The notes: generated from the sequence alone by a model not told the origin. A DNA stretch of 64,000 bases from Triticum aestivum (GCF_018294505.1 NC_057801.1:848305621-848369620), one strand, 5' to 3'. Positions 12,298-23,939 are shown, counted from the first letter of the stretch. Numbers and translations: made by a program.

Positions 12298-13895
12298 CAC
12301 TAGTGCAGAACCGGGCAATAGCACCGGTTCGTAAGGCCCTTTAGTGCCGGTTTCATAACCGGCACTAAAGTGTGGGCACTAAAGCCCCCCCCCCCCTTTT
12401 AGTACCGGTTCAGCACGAACCGGTGCTAAAGGGAAACCACGTGGCACGATGACAATTGGAAGTGGTTTTCATGGGGGCGGTAGCGGGTAATAGTATTCTC
12501 CCTTCGGATTTATGACCTGGTCGAGCAAAAATCCCGCTATTTCCTCTTGAAGTGCTTCTACGCGCTCCGTTTCTAGGAGCTTCGCCCGCACCTCTCTGAA
12601 CTGTTAAGAAGGAGATCAATATGCATGTGTATTAGTTGTGTGACTAGATATCGATAATGGTGTAAAAATTGTGAATAGTGTTTTGACAAGCGTACCAATT
12701 CCTGTCTTTGAGATCTGCTCCTTTCGGACGCCATCATGCGAATGTTCTCGCAAACGCAGAATGCACACAGATCAGTCCCCAGCGCCTGCTTGAGGGCCTT
12801 TACGAGAATGGAATTTGATCAGATAATAATTAATCAAGCATGATAATTAAAGAGATGGCAGCTAGCTAGCTAGCTAGTACTACTTAATTACTTACCTTGG
12901 GTCTTCCCCATTTAAGCTTTTCTTTCCATTCGCCTTCCGTGACCCTGATGAACCTTGCCCAAGCCCTGCCCGCCGACAAAGAAAATGAATAAAGGGGTTA
13001 TTAAATAGTTCATATCATGAAATGACGAACTAAATAGGTCGAGATATATAATTAATAATGATTAAAATTACCTGTTGACTATCCCAAACAAGATGTTATA
13101 GTCAGTTTTTTCTTTGAGTAGTGAGTCCAGTATTTCAACTGTTCTGGCGTCAACTTTAATGATACATAAGACCCAGTGAAATCTGCATGCACACACGTTT
13201 GCATGTCTTAATGAAGCGGGCATATGTAAGCAAAAACATGTAGCTAGCTAGTAGGCAAAAACAGAGAATTTGTAGTACAAGACAGTGTGACTCACTGGAA
13301 GTTGTAAGGAAGTAGTATATCTTCATTGTATTTGAGGCGCTTCAAGAACTCTAGCATGCTGTCCTCTACGGCCTTTTGATGACGTTCATCTATTTTCCAT
13401 GTGTATTCATTAACGGTGTTTGGGTCAATGAACCCAATGCCATAGCGTCCACCTTTTCTCATTTCATACATCTTCATCCTGCATATAATACCACAGAAAA
13501 GAATATAGTGAGGATAATTACAGGTAATGATTGATCAAAAGGATCACTACAGCTAGCTTGAGACTTAAATTACAGAAAGAAATCACTTATAGACAATAGC
13601 AACTGACAATAGATTTGTCGAGTGCGTCTTGATTGTATAACTGAAAAAGTTCAGAGTACACAACGGACACAACTTTCTCATGGTAGTAATGATCCTCCTT
13701 GACATTCACCATGAGGGACAATCGATCGGAAATCTTGGTAATGTATGTACCATTGATGCAATTCATACATTCTCGTTGGGAGGTTCTTGACCTTGTCTGG
13801 CTCGACCAAAGGTTGGCCGGACATATTTCCGTTTTATTTCATCCTCTCTAAGCACAGGCATGGGCTCGATCTCGAGGAGTTGTCCAACAGTTATT
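12298..13895 (-). mobile_element. Truncated CACTA element, copy A
   Basis: It starts with CACTAGTGCAGAACCGGGC and two GGTTCGT/ACGAACC subterminal units, then follows the same sequence as the left end of the complete CACTA at 41580. Relative to that copy it lacks 353 bases (the counterpart of 41730-42082). In the complete copy this segment is bounded by two GCACGA hexamers, so the deletion is microhomology-mediated. It ends abruptly at 13895, where the other copy continues into the next exon. The other terminus is absent. Confidence 0.85.
12440..13895 (-). pseudogene. 3' exons of a CACTA TNPA-like gene with Ulp1/C48 protease domain (copy A)
   Basis: Read on the minus strand, the exons are: MKMYEMRKGGRYGIGFIDPN...ILLPYNFQ (13478-13296, open throughout), HWVLCIIKVDARTVEILDSL, AWARFIRVTEGEWKEKL, ALKQALGTDLCAFCVCENIR and REVRAKLLETERVEALQEEI, each flanked by plausible GT/AG sites. 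His-Trp, a downstream Asp (ILDSL) and Gln-x-x-x-x-Cys (QALGTDLC) fit the catalytic set of Ulp1-type C48 cysteine proteases. The 5' exons are missing because the element is truncated. This copy keeps the frame of the first exon that is frameshifted in copy B. Confidence 0.6.
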
Positions 13896-13908
13896 ATCTC
13901 GAGGAGTT
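13896..13908. other. 13-bp templated filler at a deletion junction
   Basis: ATCTCGAGGAGTT at 13896-13908 repeats exactly the bases 13869-13881 in the adjoining CACTA copy. The homologous site in the intact CACTA (about 43527) does not have it. It sits precisely between truncated CACTA and truncated Copia sequence. Confidence 0.7.
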
Positions 13909-13920
13909 ACAATATTTTCT

Positions 13921-16756
13921 TTAATATTCAAAACTTTTAATCGTTTGATTAAACTTTAGATACCACTGTCTGGAGGCTGGCTTTAATCCATAAATGGATT
14001 TCTTCAGGCGGCATCCCATATTTTCCTTGCCTTCCATGATAAAACCCTTGGGTTGTTTCATGTACACATTTTCCTTTAAATCTCCATTGAGAAATGCTGT
14101 CTTTACATCCATTTGATGTAACTCTAAATCAAAATGAGCAACTAATGACATTATGATTCTGAAGGAATCCTTACATGAGGCCAGAGAAAATGTCTCATTG
14201 TAATCTATCCCTTCTCTTTGTGTGAATCCTTTTGCCACGAGTCGTGCTTTATACTTTTCTACATTCCCTTTAGAGTCATACTTAATTTTGTAGACCCATT
14301 TGCAGCCTATTGTCTTGGCTCCTTTAGGAATTTCCTCTAAGTCCCAAACGTCCTTGGAACTCATCGATTTCATCTCGTCTTCCATTGCCTTCATCCAAAT
14401 CGATGAATGAGGGCTTCTCATGGCTTCTTAATATGAGGTGGGATCTTTTTCTATATGAACCATTTCTGTGTTATAAATTTTAAAGTCAGTAGAAATAGCT
14501 AACTTTCTTGGTCTTGTAGACCTTCTAAGGGCCTCAGTTTCTGGCACATTATGTGCCTCAAGTTCTGGCACTTCTTCCAAATTTTCCTGTTGCACCTCCC
14601 TTTCATGCTCAACAACGGGTTCAGTCGGCTCCTGACAGACAGGTTCCGGATCTACCCCCATAGTTGTCATGGGTGGAGTTGCAACTGGTAGTGAGAAAAA
14701 TGGCTCCTGAATCATCGGATTAGGTGCATACCTCTTCTCCTCAAGATCAATTTTATGAGCTACCAAGCTCCCCCTCATCATTTCATCCTCTAAGAAGACT
14801 ACATGTCTCATTTCTACAAACTTTGTATATCTGTTTGGGCAGTAGAAACGAAAACCCTTTGATCTGTCTGGATAGCCAATGAAGTGGCAACTTACTGTTT
14901 TGGGATCTAAATTTGCAATGATTGGATTAAACATTTTGGCCTCAGAAGGCACCCCCACACCCTGAAGTGTTGTAGGGAAGGCACCCTTCTTGTCCATAGC
15001 TCGTACGGTGTTTTGGGCACCAACTTGCTTGGTACTCTATTGAGAATGTGAATGGCGGTTTTAAGCGCCTCCATCCATAATCCCAATGGCAGGTTGGAAT
15101 AACTCATCATACTCCACACCATATCCATAAGTGTATGGTTGCGCCTTTCAGCTACTCCATTTTGTTGAGGCTCGCCCGGCATTGAATACTGGGCTACAAT
15201 GTCAGTCTCCTGCAAGAACTTTGCAGAAGGTCCAGGGACTTGGCCATATGGAGTTTACCGACCGTAGTACTCCGCCCCCTCCCCCCCCCCACGGTCGGAG
15301 CTGACTATCTTTATTCTTTTATCATGCTGATTTTCAACTTCAGCTTTGAATATTTTAAATTTATCCAACGCTTCAGATCTTTCTTTGATTGGATAAATAT
15401 ATCAATAGCGAGAGTAATCATCTGTGAATGTTATGAACGAGTCATATCCATCCACACTTTTCACTGAAAATGGTCCACAAATGTCGGTGTGAGTGATTTC
15501 CTGTGTGCCTGTGCTATGGATTGCACCTTTTTTTGATTTGTTTTATAAACTTTCCTTTAATGCAATCTATGCATTGTTCTAAGTCTGAGAATTCTAACGG
15601 AGGAAGAATTTCACTCTTGACTAATCTTTTTATTATTCCCTTGGAAATATGGCCCAAGCGATAGTGCCATAATTTTGATGAGTCGAATGTTCTCTTTCGT
15701 TTCTTTTGTTCTTTATTCGACGCGGGAACATGTTCTTTCACATTGCATACAGAATAAACTTTTTCATGAAGTGATAACAAATAAAGCTCATCGTGTAGTA
15801 AAGCATCACCCACATAAGCATTATTTAACCATATGGCACACTTGCCATGTCCAAAATAACATTCATAATTATCTTTGTCCAAACAAGAAACACTAATTAA
15901 GTTTCTATGACATGATGGAACAAGTAAAATATCTCTAAGTAGAAGACTGAATCCGTCAGCTAACTCCAAGGAGATGTCACTGACAACTTCAACTTCTGCT
16001 TCAATGCCATTTGCCACTTCAATGCGTCTTTCGCTTCTTAGCGTAGTCCGCGTCGAATGGAATCCCTGTAAAGAATTTGCAACATGAACAGTTGCTCCTG
16101 AATCAATCCACCAAGTGGATTTTGAAAACGGTGTATTCAACGATTCATTTACAAATGAAACTATATTGTTACCTCTTTTTGCCATGATTGACTTCAGCCA
16201 AGCACCGCAGTCAGTTTTTCTTGTAATGCCCTTTCTGCTTGCAGTGGAGACAAGTGTCTTTGTCCACTGAGAAAGTTTGTTGCTGATGCTGATGCTGATA
16301 TGGAGCTTTTCCATGCTTTGAAGGAGAACTTTTGTTGTTTTGATTGTAGTTCTTTTTCTTGTAATCCTTCACATAGTTGAGTGAACCACCATGTGCGGCT
16401 TTGAGTCTGTCCTCTTCTTGGACACACATTGCTATTGTCTTTTCAATGCCCCATGTTCCAGGTGACATATTATAGTTTACAACAAAAGTTTTGAACTCCT
16501 TTGGTAGTGAAGCCATGACTAGGTGGACCAGGAGCTTTGGTTTGATATCCAGATCCTCATCCATGGGCTTTAGCTTTGCTGCCATATTGCTCATCCTCAG
16601 GATGTGCTCTCTTATTCCATGACTACCACCTGTGTAGCGTTGTGTCACTAGTTGCTCTAACACTTGGGTGGCATATATCTTTGAAGAGCCAGTGAACTGG
16701 CTCTTTATCGTCATAAGCAACTCCCCTGCGGAAGTGCACTCGGCAATGGAGCACAT
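13921..16756 (-). pseudogene. Copia gag-pol polyprotein, frameshifted and 3'-truncated
   Basis: Gag: the block from 16756 has a helical region, then a CCHC knuckle CLHCKQKGHYKKNC that spans a frame change. Protease: WWIDSGATVHVAN (16314 frame) with the DSGA active site. GAG-pre-integrase: LWHYRLGHISKGIIKRL with the CIDCIKGK pair. Integrase core: EITHTDICGP, SSDRGG interrupted by a G-run at about 15282-15292, and [14 protein letters not shown] carrying the catalytic Glu (14907-15215). The RT N-terminal part has WKAMEDEMKSM, KWVYKIKYDSKGNVEKYKAR and LHQMDVKTAFLNGDL (13921-14421). The frame is broken several times. The N-terminal gag part upstream of 16756 is not recognisable. Confidence 0.85.
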
Positions 16757-16759
16757 AAT

Positions 16760-17934
16760 GGGGCACCCTGCAATGGAACTTTATTATTTTCTTTATAAAA
16801 AATTCATGAACATTTCTTTTCTGAAAATTTTCTATTTTAATTTTCAGAAACTTTTCTATTTACTTTTATATTTTCTAAACAAAATTTTTCGTTCGAAAAA
16901 AATTGGATAGAAAAACTAGACTGTGTGAATTTTGCCCCAAAACTGGACAAAAACTATTAAAGTCTGCACTGTAAAAAAAAATAACAGAGAAAATTTGCGA
17001 CTCGCCCTGGGCCACCTGCAGCTGCAGCCTCGGCACAGCGCCTGCGCGACTACGCCTGCGGCTGCTGGCCGCGGCCCAGCACGCGGCTGTGCCCGCTTGC
17101 ACTTTCGGCCCACTTGGCCCGGCGGCGCTCTAGGGTTTGGATCTCGGCCATGGATTCCAATCGAACGACCACGCGTGCCGATCGGCGGAACAAAACGGGC
17201 AGCCCCCGTCGGGGCAGAGGAAACCTAGCCCATTCCCCATCGCTCGCGCCGCTCACCTCGTTCTCTCCGCCACGGCGGCTCTGCCTGTCGGTCCGGTCGC
17301 GCCGGTCGCCGGCGACGGTGTCGACGGCCACCGCGCCGCGCCGCGGCTACCTTTCCATTCCTTCTCCCCTCTCCTTATTTTATTTCCTTTGTTTCTCCCC
17401 TTTTCCCGCAGCAGAGGGGGTGAGAGAGAGCAGAGAGACGCCGCCGGCCTTCCCGATGCAGCGAGTTGGGGCCACGTCGGCCGCCGGCGACAGCGTCGAG
17501 CCGCGCCGCGCGAGCCTGCTCCTCCTTTTCCTCCCTCTGTAGCAGAGAGAGGGAGAGAGAGAGAGAGAGAGGCTCGCGATTGCACCCTCCTCTGCTCCCT
17601 TACCCTTTCAACGACGACAGAGCAGTCTACGGCGAGATGCGGCGCCGTGGCCTTCCCCCTCGCCGGCTGCGCGTCCACCTTGCGGTGAGCGCGCCGCCGT
17701 CGAGCAGTTTGGCTGCGGTGCCCCCTTTGCCCTTTGCAGGGTGGTTCTTCGTCCCGGATCCTCGTCGTGCCAATGCGATTCGGGATCGAGAGGAACGGCG
17801 CGGCCTGAGCGGTGGCGCAACTTTTCTCAATGATTCCTTTGCCCTCTTTTTGTTGTTAGGGTTCTTGGGGAAGGGGATCTCTTTTTCTTTTTCTGTTTTT
17901 GTTTCTTTGTACCGAAATCAACTAGCCCTATCTG
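16760..17934 (-). other. GC-rich leader of the Copia element
   Basis: About 1.2 kb between primer site and recognisable gag, far longer than the usual copia leader. It is rich in CpG, has a (GA)n run at about 17543-17571, and overlapping long ORFs in several frames that come from base composition. I see no domain. It may be a captured host fragment or a family-specific leader. Confidence 0.45.
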
Positions 17935-17946
17935 GCTCTGATACCA
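17935..17946 (-). other. Primer binding site for initiator tRNA-Met
   Basis: On the minus strand it reads TGGTATCAGAGC, the classical copia primer site complementary to the 3' end of tRNA-iMet. It lies one base after the LTR end CTATCA. Confidence 0.85.
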
Positions 17947-17947
17947 T

Positions 17948-18548
17948 TGATAGACCTTGGATCAAAGTAGTCTAGTAGATCCGATAAACCTACCTTCGCC
18001 TGTTGTGGACGAGCTTGAGCCGGAGCCAGCCATGGTGACGATGGCAATGGTGGCGATGGCAGAGAGATGGCGGCGGTGGTGTGCTTCCCGTGAGCACCGC
18101 GCTTACCCTAGATCGGTATGGAGTGTTCGGTGGGGTTTGTGGCAGTGATCAACCTCTTGAGTCGTGCCCCGGCCTCCACCTTTGTTATATAGTGCGGGTC
18201 ACAAGGGCCCACCAACCATGGTTTGGTTGGGCGCCCCCGATCAGGGCGCGAGTCAGGGGGCCGTTCGACCTGTTGGGTTCAAACGGGATAGAGATCAACC
18301 AAACAGTACTGACTTGCTTATGATGAACCATATTTCAGTGTGGATAGTGAGGAAAGGCTGACTTTGATCTACCTACATAAGGAACATCTCCTGGTAGAGA
18401 TGTGGACATGGAATGACAACAGGTGTTGGATGACATCTCAGGTGACTTGTTTAAACCAACCAAACTGAGAGAAAATTGAGAATGCGAGCACATTATACTA
18501 GTGCTTGGGAGAGAAGAGCGGCACATTGCTCGTTAAGGACAACTATCA
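17948..18548 (-). repeat. Copia 5' LTR
   Basis: On the plus strand it begins TGATAG (17948) and ends CTATCA (18548), a 6-bp inverted repeat with TG/CA ends. A TATA-like sequence (CTATATAAC on the minus strand, about 18184-18192) fits the LTR promoter. The inner border is firm because of the primer site. The outer border was chosen on the inverted repeat alone and could be shorter. Confidence 0.5.
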
Positions 18549-20587
18549 TCACATCTACATTGTATATGTCAAAACTGGGTCCATGAGCGAGATAATGGAT
18601 TGGCCGTGTGATCGTCACAACATCTCTCGAGTTGGTTTTAGCTGTGAAGAGTTTGTGCTCTTGGAGATCGATTGTCCAGCCTTCTTAATTTCTCGGTTTG
18701 GTATAGCAAAGTAATGAAGAGAAAGTAGACGTACCATGGTACTTTTCTTGAGAAGATGTATAACCCCTGGCTGGCCTCTACAAAGACTTGCCACCACATG
18801 GATCCATGAGCTTTTCTCGTTTTTTTGAATATATTTCTAAATTCATGATAATGGATGGGTGGTGAACATATTATGGTGATGAAGATCAAGTGTTCCTAGC
18901 GGCATATAGTTGTTAACACGTTTAAGGATAAAAAAAATATTACTGGACAATAATTTAGTGTTTCTTATGAGGTCAATAATGTCTTGCTCCATGCATATTC
19001 AGCCACATTATCTTGTGTCACGTGGCAAGTGCCTCACCCTTCTTGCTCCATCACTCCCTTCTGCCATGGTTGTTATTATGCTAGCATATCTCCATTCCTT
19101 CACTTTGATGGAGCGTCAGTATGAAATTGTGCTTGTACATGTGACTGAAGGAGTCTAATTAGGCTCTTGCTAATGTTGATATTAAATTTTTTTCCATATG
19201 TTATATGCATTCGATGGCGGCGGACTTACTCTCGAACGACCTACTCTTCGAGATTGTTGTAGGTCAAGCACAACCGGGGCAGCCTACTAATTTTTCTTAT
19301 TTCACTTTTTTTCCACTAATTTATCTTGTTTCAGGTCTTTTTTCCTTGCCCACATTTTGACATTACCACCAATCTCACCCTGAGATACTACCTGTTTTGC
19401 CAAAAAAGAAGACGTTTTTGCAGTTCTTTTTAAATAGTTTGAAAGTTTAACATTTTCTTTTCCAGATTTTAGTGAAAAATTACCCCCGTTTTATCATTTG
19501 ATTTTTTTTTTGGCACGCTTGAGTAAATGTAGTCCAGCTTACCTTGCCGGAATGTTTTGGAAGTTTTCAAAACCTTGCAGACCCTTCCAGAAGATTATGT
19601 CTTCTTCCAAAACAACTCGGGCCCTTTGGGACACTAGCGGATCCCGGGACCTCCAGTACACTTTCCAGATCACATGGATCACTTTCAAAACTATTCTCTC
19701 TCATTTACTATTATCTCACGGTACTCCTACATGTTGCTAGTCGCCCTGTATGTTCGAGAATGTGCAAGACATCTCCGAGACATCTCCCAGTCAATAATTA
19801 TTAGCGGGATCTAAACATCCATAATAATCCTCACATAGAATGAAAGATCATTATCGAGTGAATCTTTTTTTCTGAACTACAATTTGCTTTGCTTCATGAT
19901 ACATTACAAAACCCGAGGCAAGACTTTCAAGGTATCACTATGATCCATTGCATGGTGACTAAAATTAGTTATCCTTGTTAGCAATTTTGTACTCTATTCT
20001 CGTTTCCATATTCTGTTATCTCCGTGACTAACAGAATGTGGGACACCGTAACACGGAGTGGCCTAGAGTATATTTCTCCCTCGCCGAAGTAGACAATCTC
20101 AATTTTTACATACTGAGCACCATGACGTAGTTTTTTGGCATCCCTAGAAGTCAAATTTATTAACATCTAGTTACGGAATAATATTTTCTAACCCCGAAGT
20201 AATCATTCAGTATCTGGGTCTATGATATTATCATGTTCTATGGACGCAAGTACATGTTAAAATTATATACAAAAAAAAAGACGATATATTCACGACGTGA
20301 TGTCGCGTTATTTCATAAGTTGGGTCCATGTGGAGGAGAGATATGGGGCAAGTGAGGCATGTCAGATGGAGATGAACGTGTAGTGCATCGGCACAATGTT
20401 CTTGATGTCGGTGAAATTACATAGAGGGACGCTATAACTGGCATGATAGAAGATGTCTGAAGAGAGGGATTGACAAACAAGCGTAGAGGGTGTCCTGTCC
20501 AATGCCTATACAGTAAGGCTCATACTGCAGTGCTGCCCTTTTTGCATCACTTCTAAATAAGAAGAGGAAATTACATAACACAATCTA
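18549..20587. other. Unassigned intergenic sequence
   Basis: No terminal repeats, no domain-bearing ORF and no RNA gene seen. The part 19500-20170 has the look of a decayed LTR or DNA-transposon terminal region (strings of CCTTCCAGAAG, GGGCCCTTTGGGACAC) but I cannot name it. Confidence 0.4.
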
Positions 20588-20850
20588 TTTGGGACGACCC
20601 ATCACCGACGTCTACAGCTTCGGAATCGTCCTACTGGACATTGCACGCAGACATGTCCAGAGAAAAAGTCTGGGAGCTATATGGGTGAAGCGAGCCCTAG
20701 GTGGAGGCTGCTCCGGATACCAGGTTACGTGGTGTCTTCGATAAGAAGCAGATGGAGCATGTGGTTGGCCAGGGCCTCAGGTATTCTGACCCAGATGTGA
20801 ACAAACGACAAACCATGCATGATGCCATTGTTGGCTTTTGACCAGGAGCT
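20588..20850 (+). pseudogene. Fragment of a receptor-like kinase, probably L-type lectin kinase
   Basis: ITDVYSFGIVLLDIARRHVQ (about 20601-20660) is kinase subdomain IX (consensus SDVYSFGVVLLEIA). After a frame change come VWELYG, VEAAPDTRLRGVFDKKQMEH and VVGQGLRYSDPDVNKRQTMH, matching the subdomain X-XI layout of L-type lectin receptor kinases (…EAAD.RL.G.FD...M......GLWC.HPD...RP). At least two frame breaks and one stop are present, and the ATP-binding lobe and lectin domain are absent. It is a relic without function. The family placement rests on motif order recalled from memory. Confidence 0.65.
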
Positions 20851-22190
20851 ACAATGTGTACGTGCAACAAAGCTAGCTAGCAAGCAAGCTAGCAGCTCGA
20901 TCAATTTTGCATGCACGTAACGTACGTGAACCTGGGATTTCACTAGCCCTAGGATCAGGTTGACTGATGTCTCGACGGAACGTCCCGACGTAAACTAGAG
21001 ATAGAAGAAACTCGTCGGTTGATGGCCACAGGTGCCTGTCGCACCTGTTAATACTCTTTATTGTGTTTTCGTTGTGGTGAGTACAGGGAGCTTAACATGG
21101 CTAAGATGACGCCTAGATGGGCTCCTCGTCATCGACATCACCACTGGCGCTCAACCTCTTTTTCTCGGACGAGGAACCGGTGCCACGCGTGAGCAAATCT
21201 TTCCCCATGTAGCAAACTGCGAAGAGATGCAATCGGCCTGTGCAGGGAAGGGGGATGTTATATACAACTTGGGAAGCACATAGTCGACGGATGTCTCGGG
21301 GAACGATCATAGCGATGGATTGGTGTAGGTTGAGGTTATTACAACAGGAATGGAGAAGATTTTTCAACACGTTACATGTTCACATTGTTGATCCCGCGCA
21401 CAGGTTCATGTTTTTACATGTACGCAGTTAAGATTCTTAGTGAAAATAATTACATGTATCTCTTGCATGCATATGGATATGGATACGTACCAGAACCAGA
21501 GCGTGTTCACATACGTCACGGGTGTCATAATCCGCGTGCAAGCCACTCCAACTGCCAATCGTGGAACATCGCGCGTGGAACATTTGCATGCCGTTGGACA
21601 GGACGGTGCGTGGGGCATGCAGCCCGTGAAGTGCGCGGTGAAGTTCCCATCGCGATGAAGGTCACATCGGCTGCGGGAGCCGGTATGTGCGCACTGAGAT
21701 GCAGGGTGGCGACTGGTGTGACGTGAATGCACGAGGAAGTTATCTGTGGGAGTGACCCGGGCACGCCCGTCGAAGCCGCACGGTTGACACCATCCAACAT
21801 CGAAGAAGCAATCTGGGCACCGGCAGGAAGGACGGCCGCGCCGCCCGCGGGAAACGACCGTGCTTGGGCTGCGGGATTCACGGCCTCGGCCACCGGGGAG
21901 CGCATATCTAGGCATCTGATTATACATATTTGTGGTTGTGTAATTAATATATGCACTTTTAAATACTTTCAATTTTTAAAGGAAACGGAAAGTAGAGAAC
22001 GAACCTAACACTACTTGGGCCGGCCCATCTTACGTTCGCTTGAAGCGATGCTGGAGTCCAACTCGACGATATATGGTTTTCTCAAAAAACTAAATTATTT
22101 ATATATAGGAGTCCTCGAAGGACCACCGATGTACGATCGATATATAATATAACATATAATTTCGACGAAGGCATCGAGAGCGGCCTTATC
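20851..22190. other. Unassigned sequence downstream of the kinase fragment
   Basis: A mixed-composition stretch. GC-rich overlapping ORFs lie at 21406-21972 and 21525-21956 (minus) and 21727-22008 (plus), without recognisable domains. The last 60 bases lead in frame (FDEGIESGLI) towards the small membrane ORF beyond the MITE. Confidence 0.4.
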
Positions 22191-22191
22191 A

Positions 22192-22463
22192 GGGCATGTA
22201 CAATGGTTCTATCTTAGCAATGCCACGTAGGATAAATGATGAGGTGGAGGAGAGAGAAATCATAAGAAAGGGCTTGTCTTCTCTTATTTAAGAAAAGATA
22301 AGAGGTGATCTCTTAGCATAATATGTCTCACCACGTTTTTAGGAATAACTAATTATTGAAGATAAGACCAAGAGATGACCCATTGTAGACATCTTTTTTT
22401 GTTATCTCTAAATTACATGCAAGACTTAAGATAAGACTATCTTATCAACCATTGTACATGCCC
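22192..22463. mobile_element. MITE, PIF/Harbinger (Tourist)-like, 272 bp
   Basis: Perfect 17-bp terminal inverted repeats GGGCATGTACAATGGTT (22192-22208, complement 22447-22463) are flanked by TCA on both sides (22189-22191 and 22464-22466). A 3-bp TNA-type duplication suits PIF/Harbinger. The interior is AT-rich and non-coding. Confidence 0.8.
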
Positions 22464-22489
22464 TCAACATCGAGAGCGGTCATCGCAGG

Positions 22490-22687
22490 GTGATCATCGA
22501 GAGCGGCCTTATCGTCTACCTGATCCTGATGGGTATGGACGCGTTTGACCTCGATTTCCTGGCCTGGATCCTTTGCCTCTTCATCGGCCTCGCCGTTGGC
22601 TACCGCGTCTTCATCGTCTTGAGGAAGCCCGTGGAGGAGTGGGAGCTGCTTGACTGGCTCATCATCATCTATCTACTAATTGCATAA
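22490..22687 (+). CDS. Small two-helix membrane protein, unknown
   Basis: A 65-codon ORF, MIIESGLIVYLILMGMDAFD then LDFLAWILCLFIGLAVGYRV, a basic-acidic link RKPVEEWE and a hydrophobic end LLDWLIIIYLLIA. Two to three membrane-spanning stretches are evident. The region 22490-22640 is GC-richer at third positions than its surroundings, which is grass gene-like. The segment GIESGLI also occurs just before the MITE at 22171-22190, so the true start may lie further 5' and the MITE may have split it. I know no family for it and it may be a gene fragment. Confidence 0.35.
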   Translation: MIIESGLIVYLILMGMDAFDLDFLAWILCLFIGLAVGYRVFIVLRKPVEEWELLDWLIIIYLLIA

Positions 22688-23939
22688 GTAGTGAATCCAC
22701 TATGTAGGCACCTTGTTGTCGTCTTGCTCTAGCTTAATCTGTCCATCTGTCCTTGTTCGTAATGAAATACTATTTTCTTGTTGATTCCTAGTACAGCTAC
22801 CAACTTGATGATGAACATTATGAGAACGAGACCAACATGCGCTCCCGAATGACTCCCTCGGGCAGCTCGGGAGCAAACCCTAGCCGCCGTCACCGCCTTC
22901 GCCGCACCCACTCTCCCTTCCTCCCTCGCCGTCGCCGGTGGAGATCGCCAGGTCGGCGGGCAAAGCCCGCATGGCTCTGTGGCGATGGGGCCCTTTTCCT
23001 CTTCTGCCCGGGGCTGGCTGACATGGGTATGTGGCACCAGGTGGAGGTCGTCAAGCGGCTGCACACGCTCAGGACGGCGCTCCTTGCCGCCAAGGCTGCC
23101 CACAGAGGCATGGGCAAGCGGGTCCGAGACGCACGGATCTGGCGCGTAGTAGGTGTGCCGAGTGGGAGGGCTCTAGGCCGCAAAGATCAGGCGCGTGGTG
23201 ACTGCGTCCCGTTCGCGTGCGGTGTTGGTTGTTTGGTAGGGCGATGATGTTCACCGTGGTGGGCACGGCGCGGCGGCTCGGCCACTTGGCTGGTCGTCTG
23301 CGCGTGGTTTCCGGCGGGGGGTCTGGATCTAGTAGGTCTTACGTGGGGCTGGTGGCCCCGATGGGGTTCTGTTGGCAGCTGGTAGTGCCCAGATAGTGAT
23401 TGCTAGAGCTGGGAGGCTCCGGCCGTGCTTGGATGTGGAGTGCAGGACCAAATCCGGTTTCTGCAGGCCCATCACCGAGGAGGCTAGTTGGTGTCGCTGC
23501 ACAGCGTTGGCGTGCTCGCTGTGTGGGTGGTGCAAGGTCAAGTGGAGGTGCTTGTCGGCCTCGGACGGCTCCATGAGAGTGGCAGCCCCCGGTGAAAACC
23601 TGGCCGGTGCTAGACGGCCGATGGTGACGATACCCGTGGGCGTCACTATCCTCCTTGGAGGCATTGTCGGCAATTTCACAACCTATACTCCCGAATCAAG
23701 TTCTTCGGGTGAAAGCCCAGATCCTGCTGCGGGGGAGGGCGTTGGCGTCGTCTTCAATGTCGCTCCCCTATTTAGGGAACGGTCTTGAAGACATTGATCC
23801 CATTAGTGCTTCCTACGGCTGGGTGTACACATTGGCTTTTGGGGCAACGATGAAGGCGGTGAGCAATGTTGAAGGCATGGCATTGGTCGTGCTAGTCGGT
23901 TCTTCTCCAGCGTGTCTGTGGGGTTGCGTCGGCCGTTTA
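22688..23939. other. GC-rich non-coding, retroposon-like sequence
   Basis: From about 22840 the sequence looks like the GC-rich body of a grass non-LTR or SINE-like repeat (…AACCCTAGCCGCCG…). ORFs on both strands overlap without domains. Its last part (23447-23941) recurs, shortened, at 26261-26358 after the inserted 2.3-kb segment. Confidence 0.4.

Larger units (their letters stand above)
13909..18548 (-). mobile_element. Truncated Ty1/copia retrotransposon (Tnt1-like)
   Basis: On the minus strand the order is 5' LTR (about 18548-17948), tRNA-iMet primer site (17946-17935), a long GC-rich leader, a gag part with zinc knuckle (16756-16211), protease and integrase (16314-14907), and the N-terminal half of reverse transcriptase (14421-13921). 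The YVDD box, RNase H and 3' LTR are missing beyond the junction at 13909. The order PR-INT-RT is diagnostic of copia elements. Confidence 0.85.

Noticed and set aside
17050..17975. Several ORFs of 90-183 codons in the Copia leader
   Set aside because: They come from CpG-rich composition with few stops in all frames, with Arg/Ala/Pro-rich shadows and no domain.
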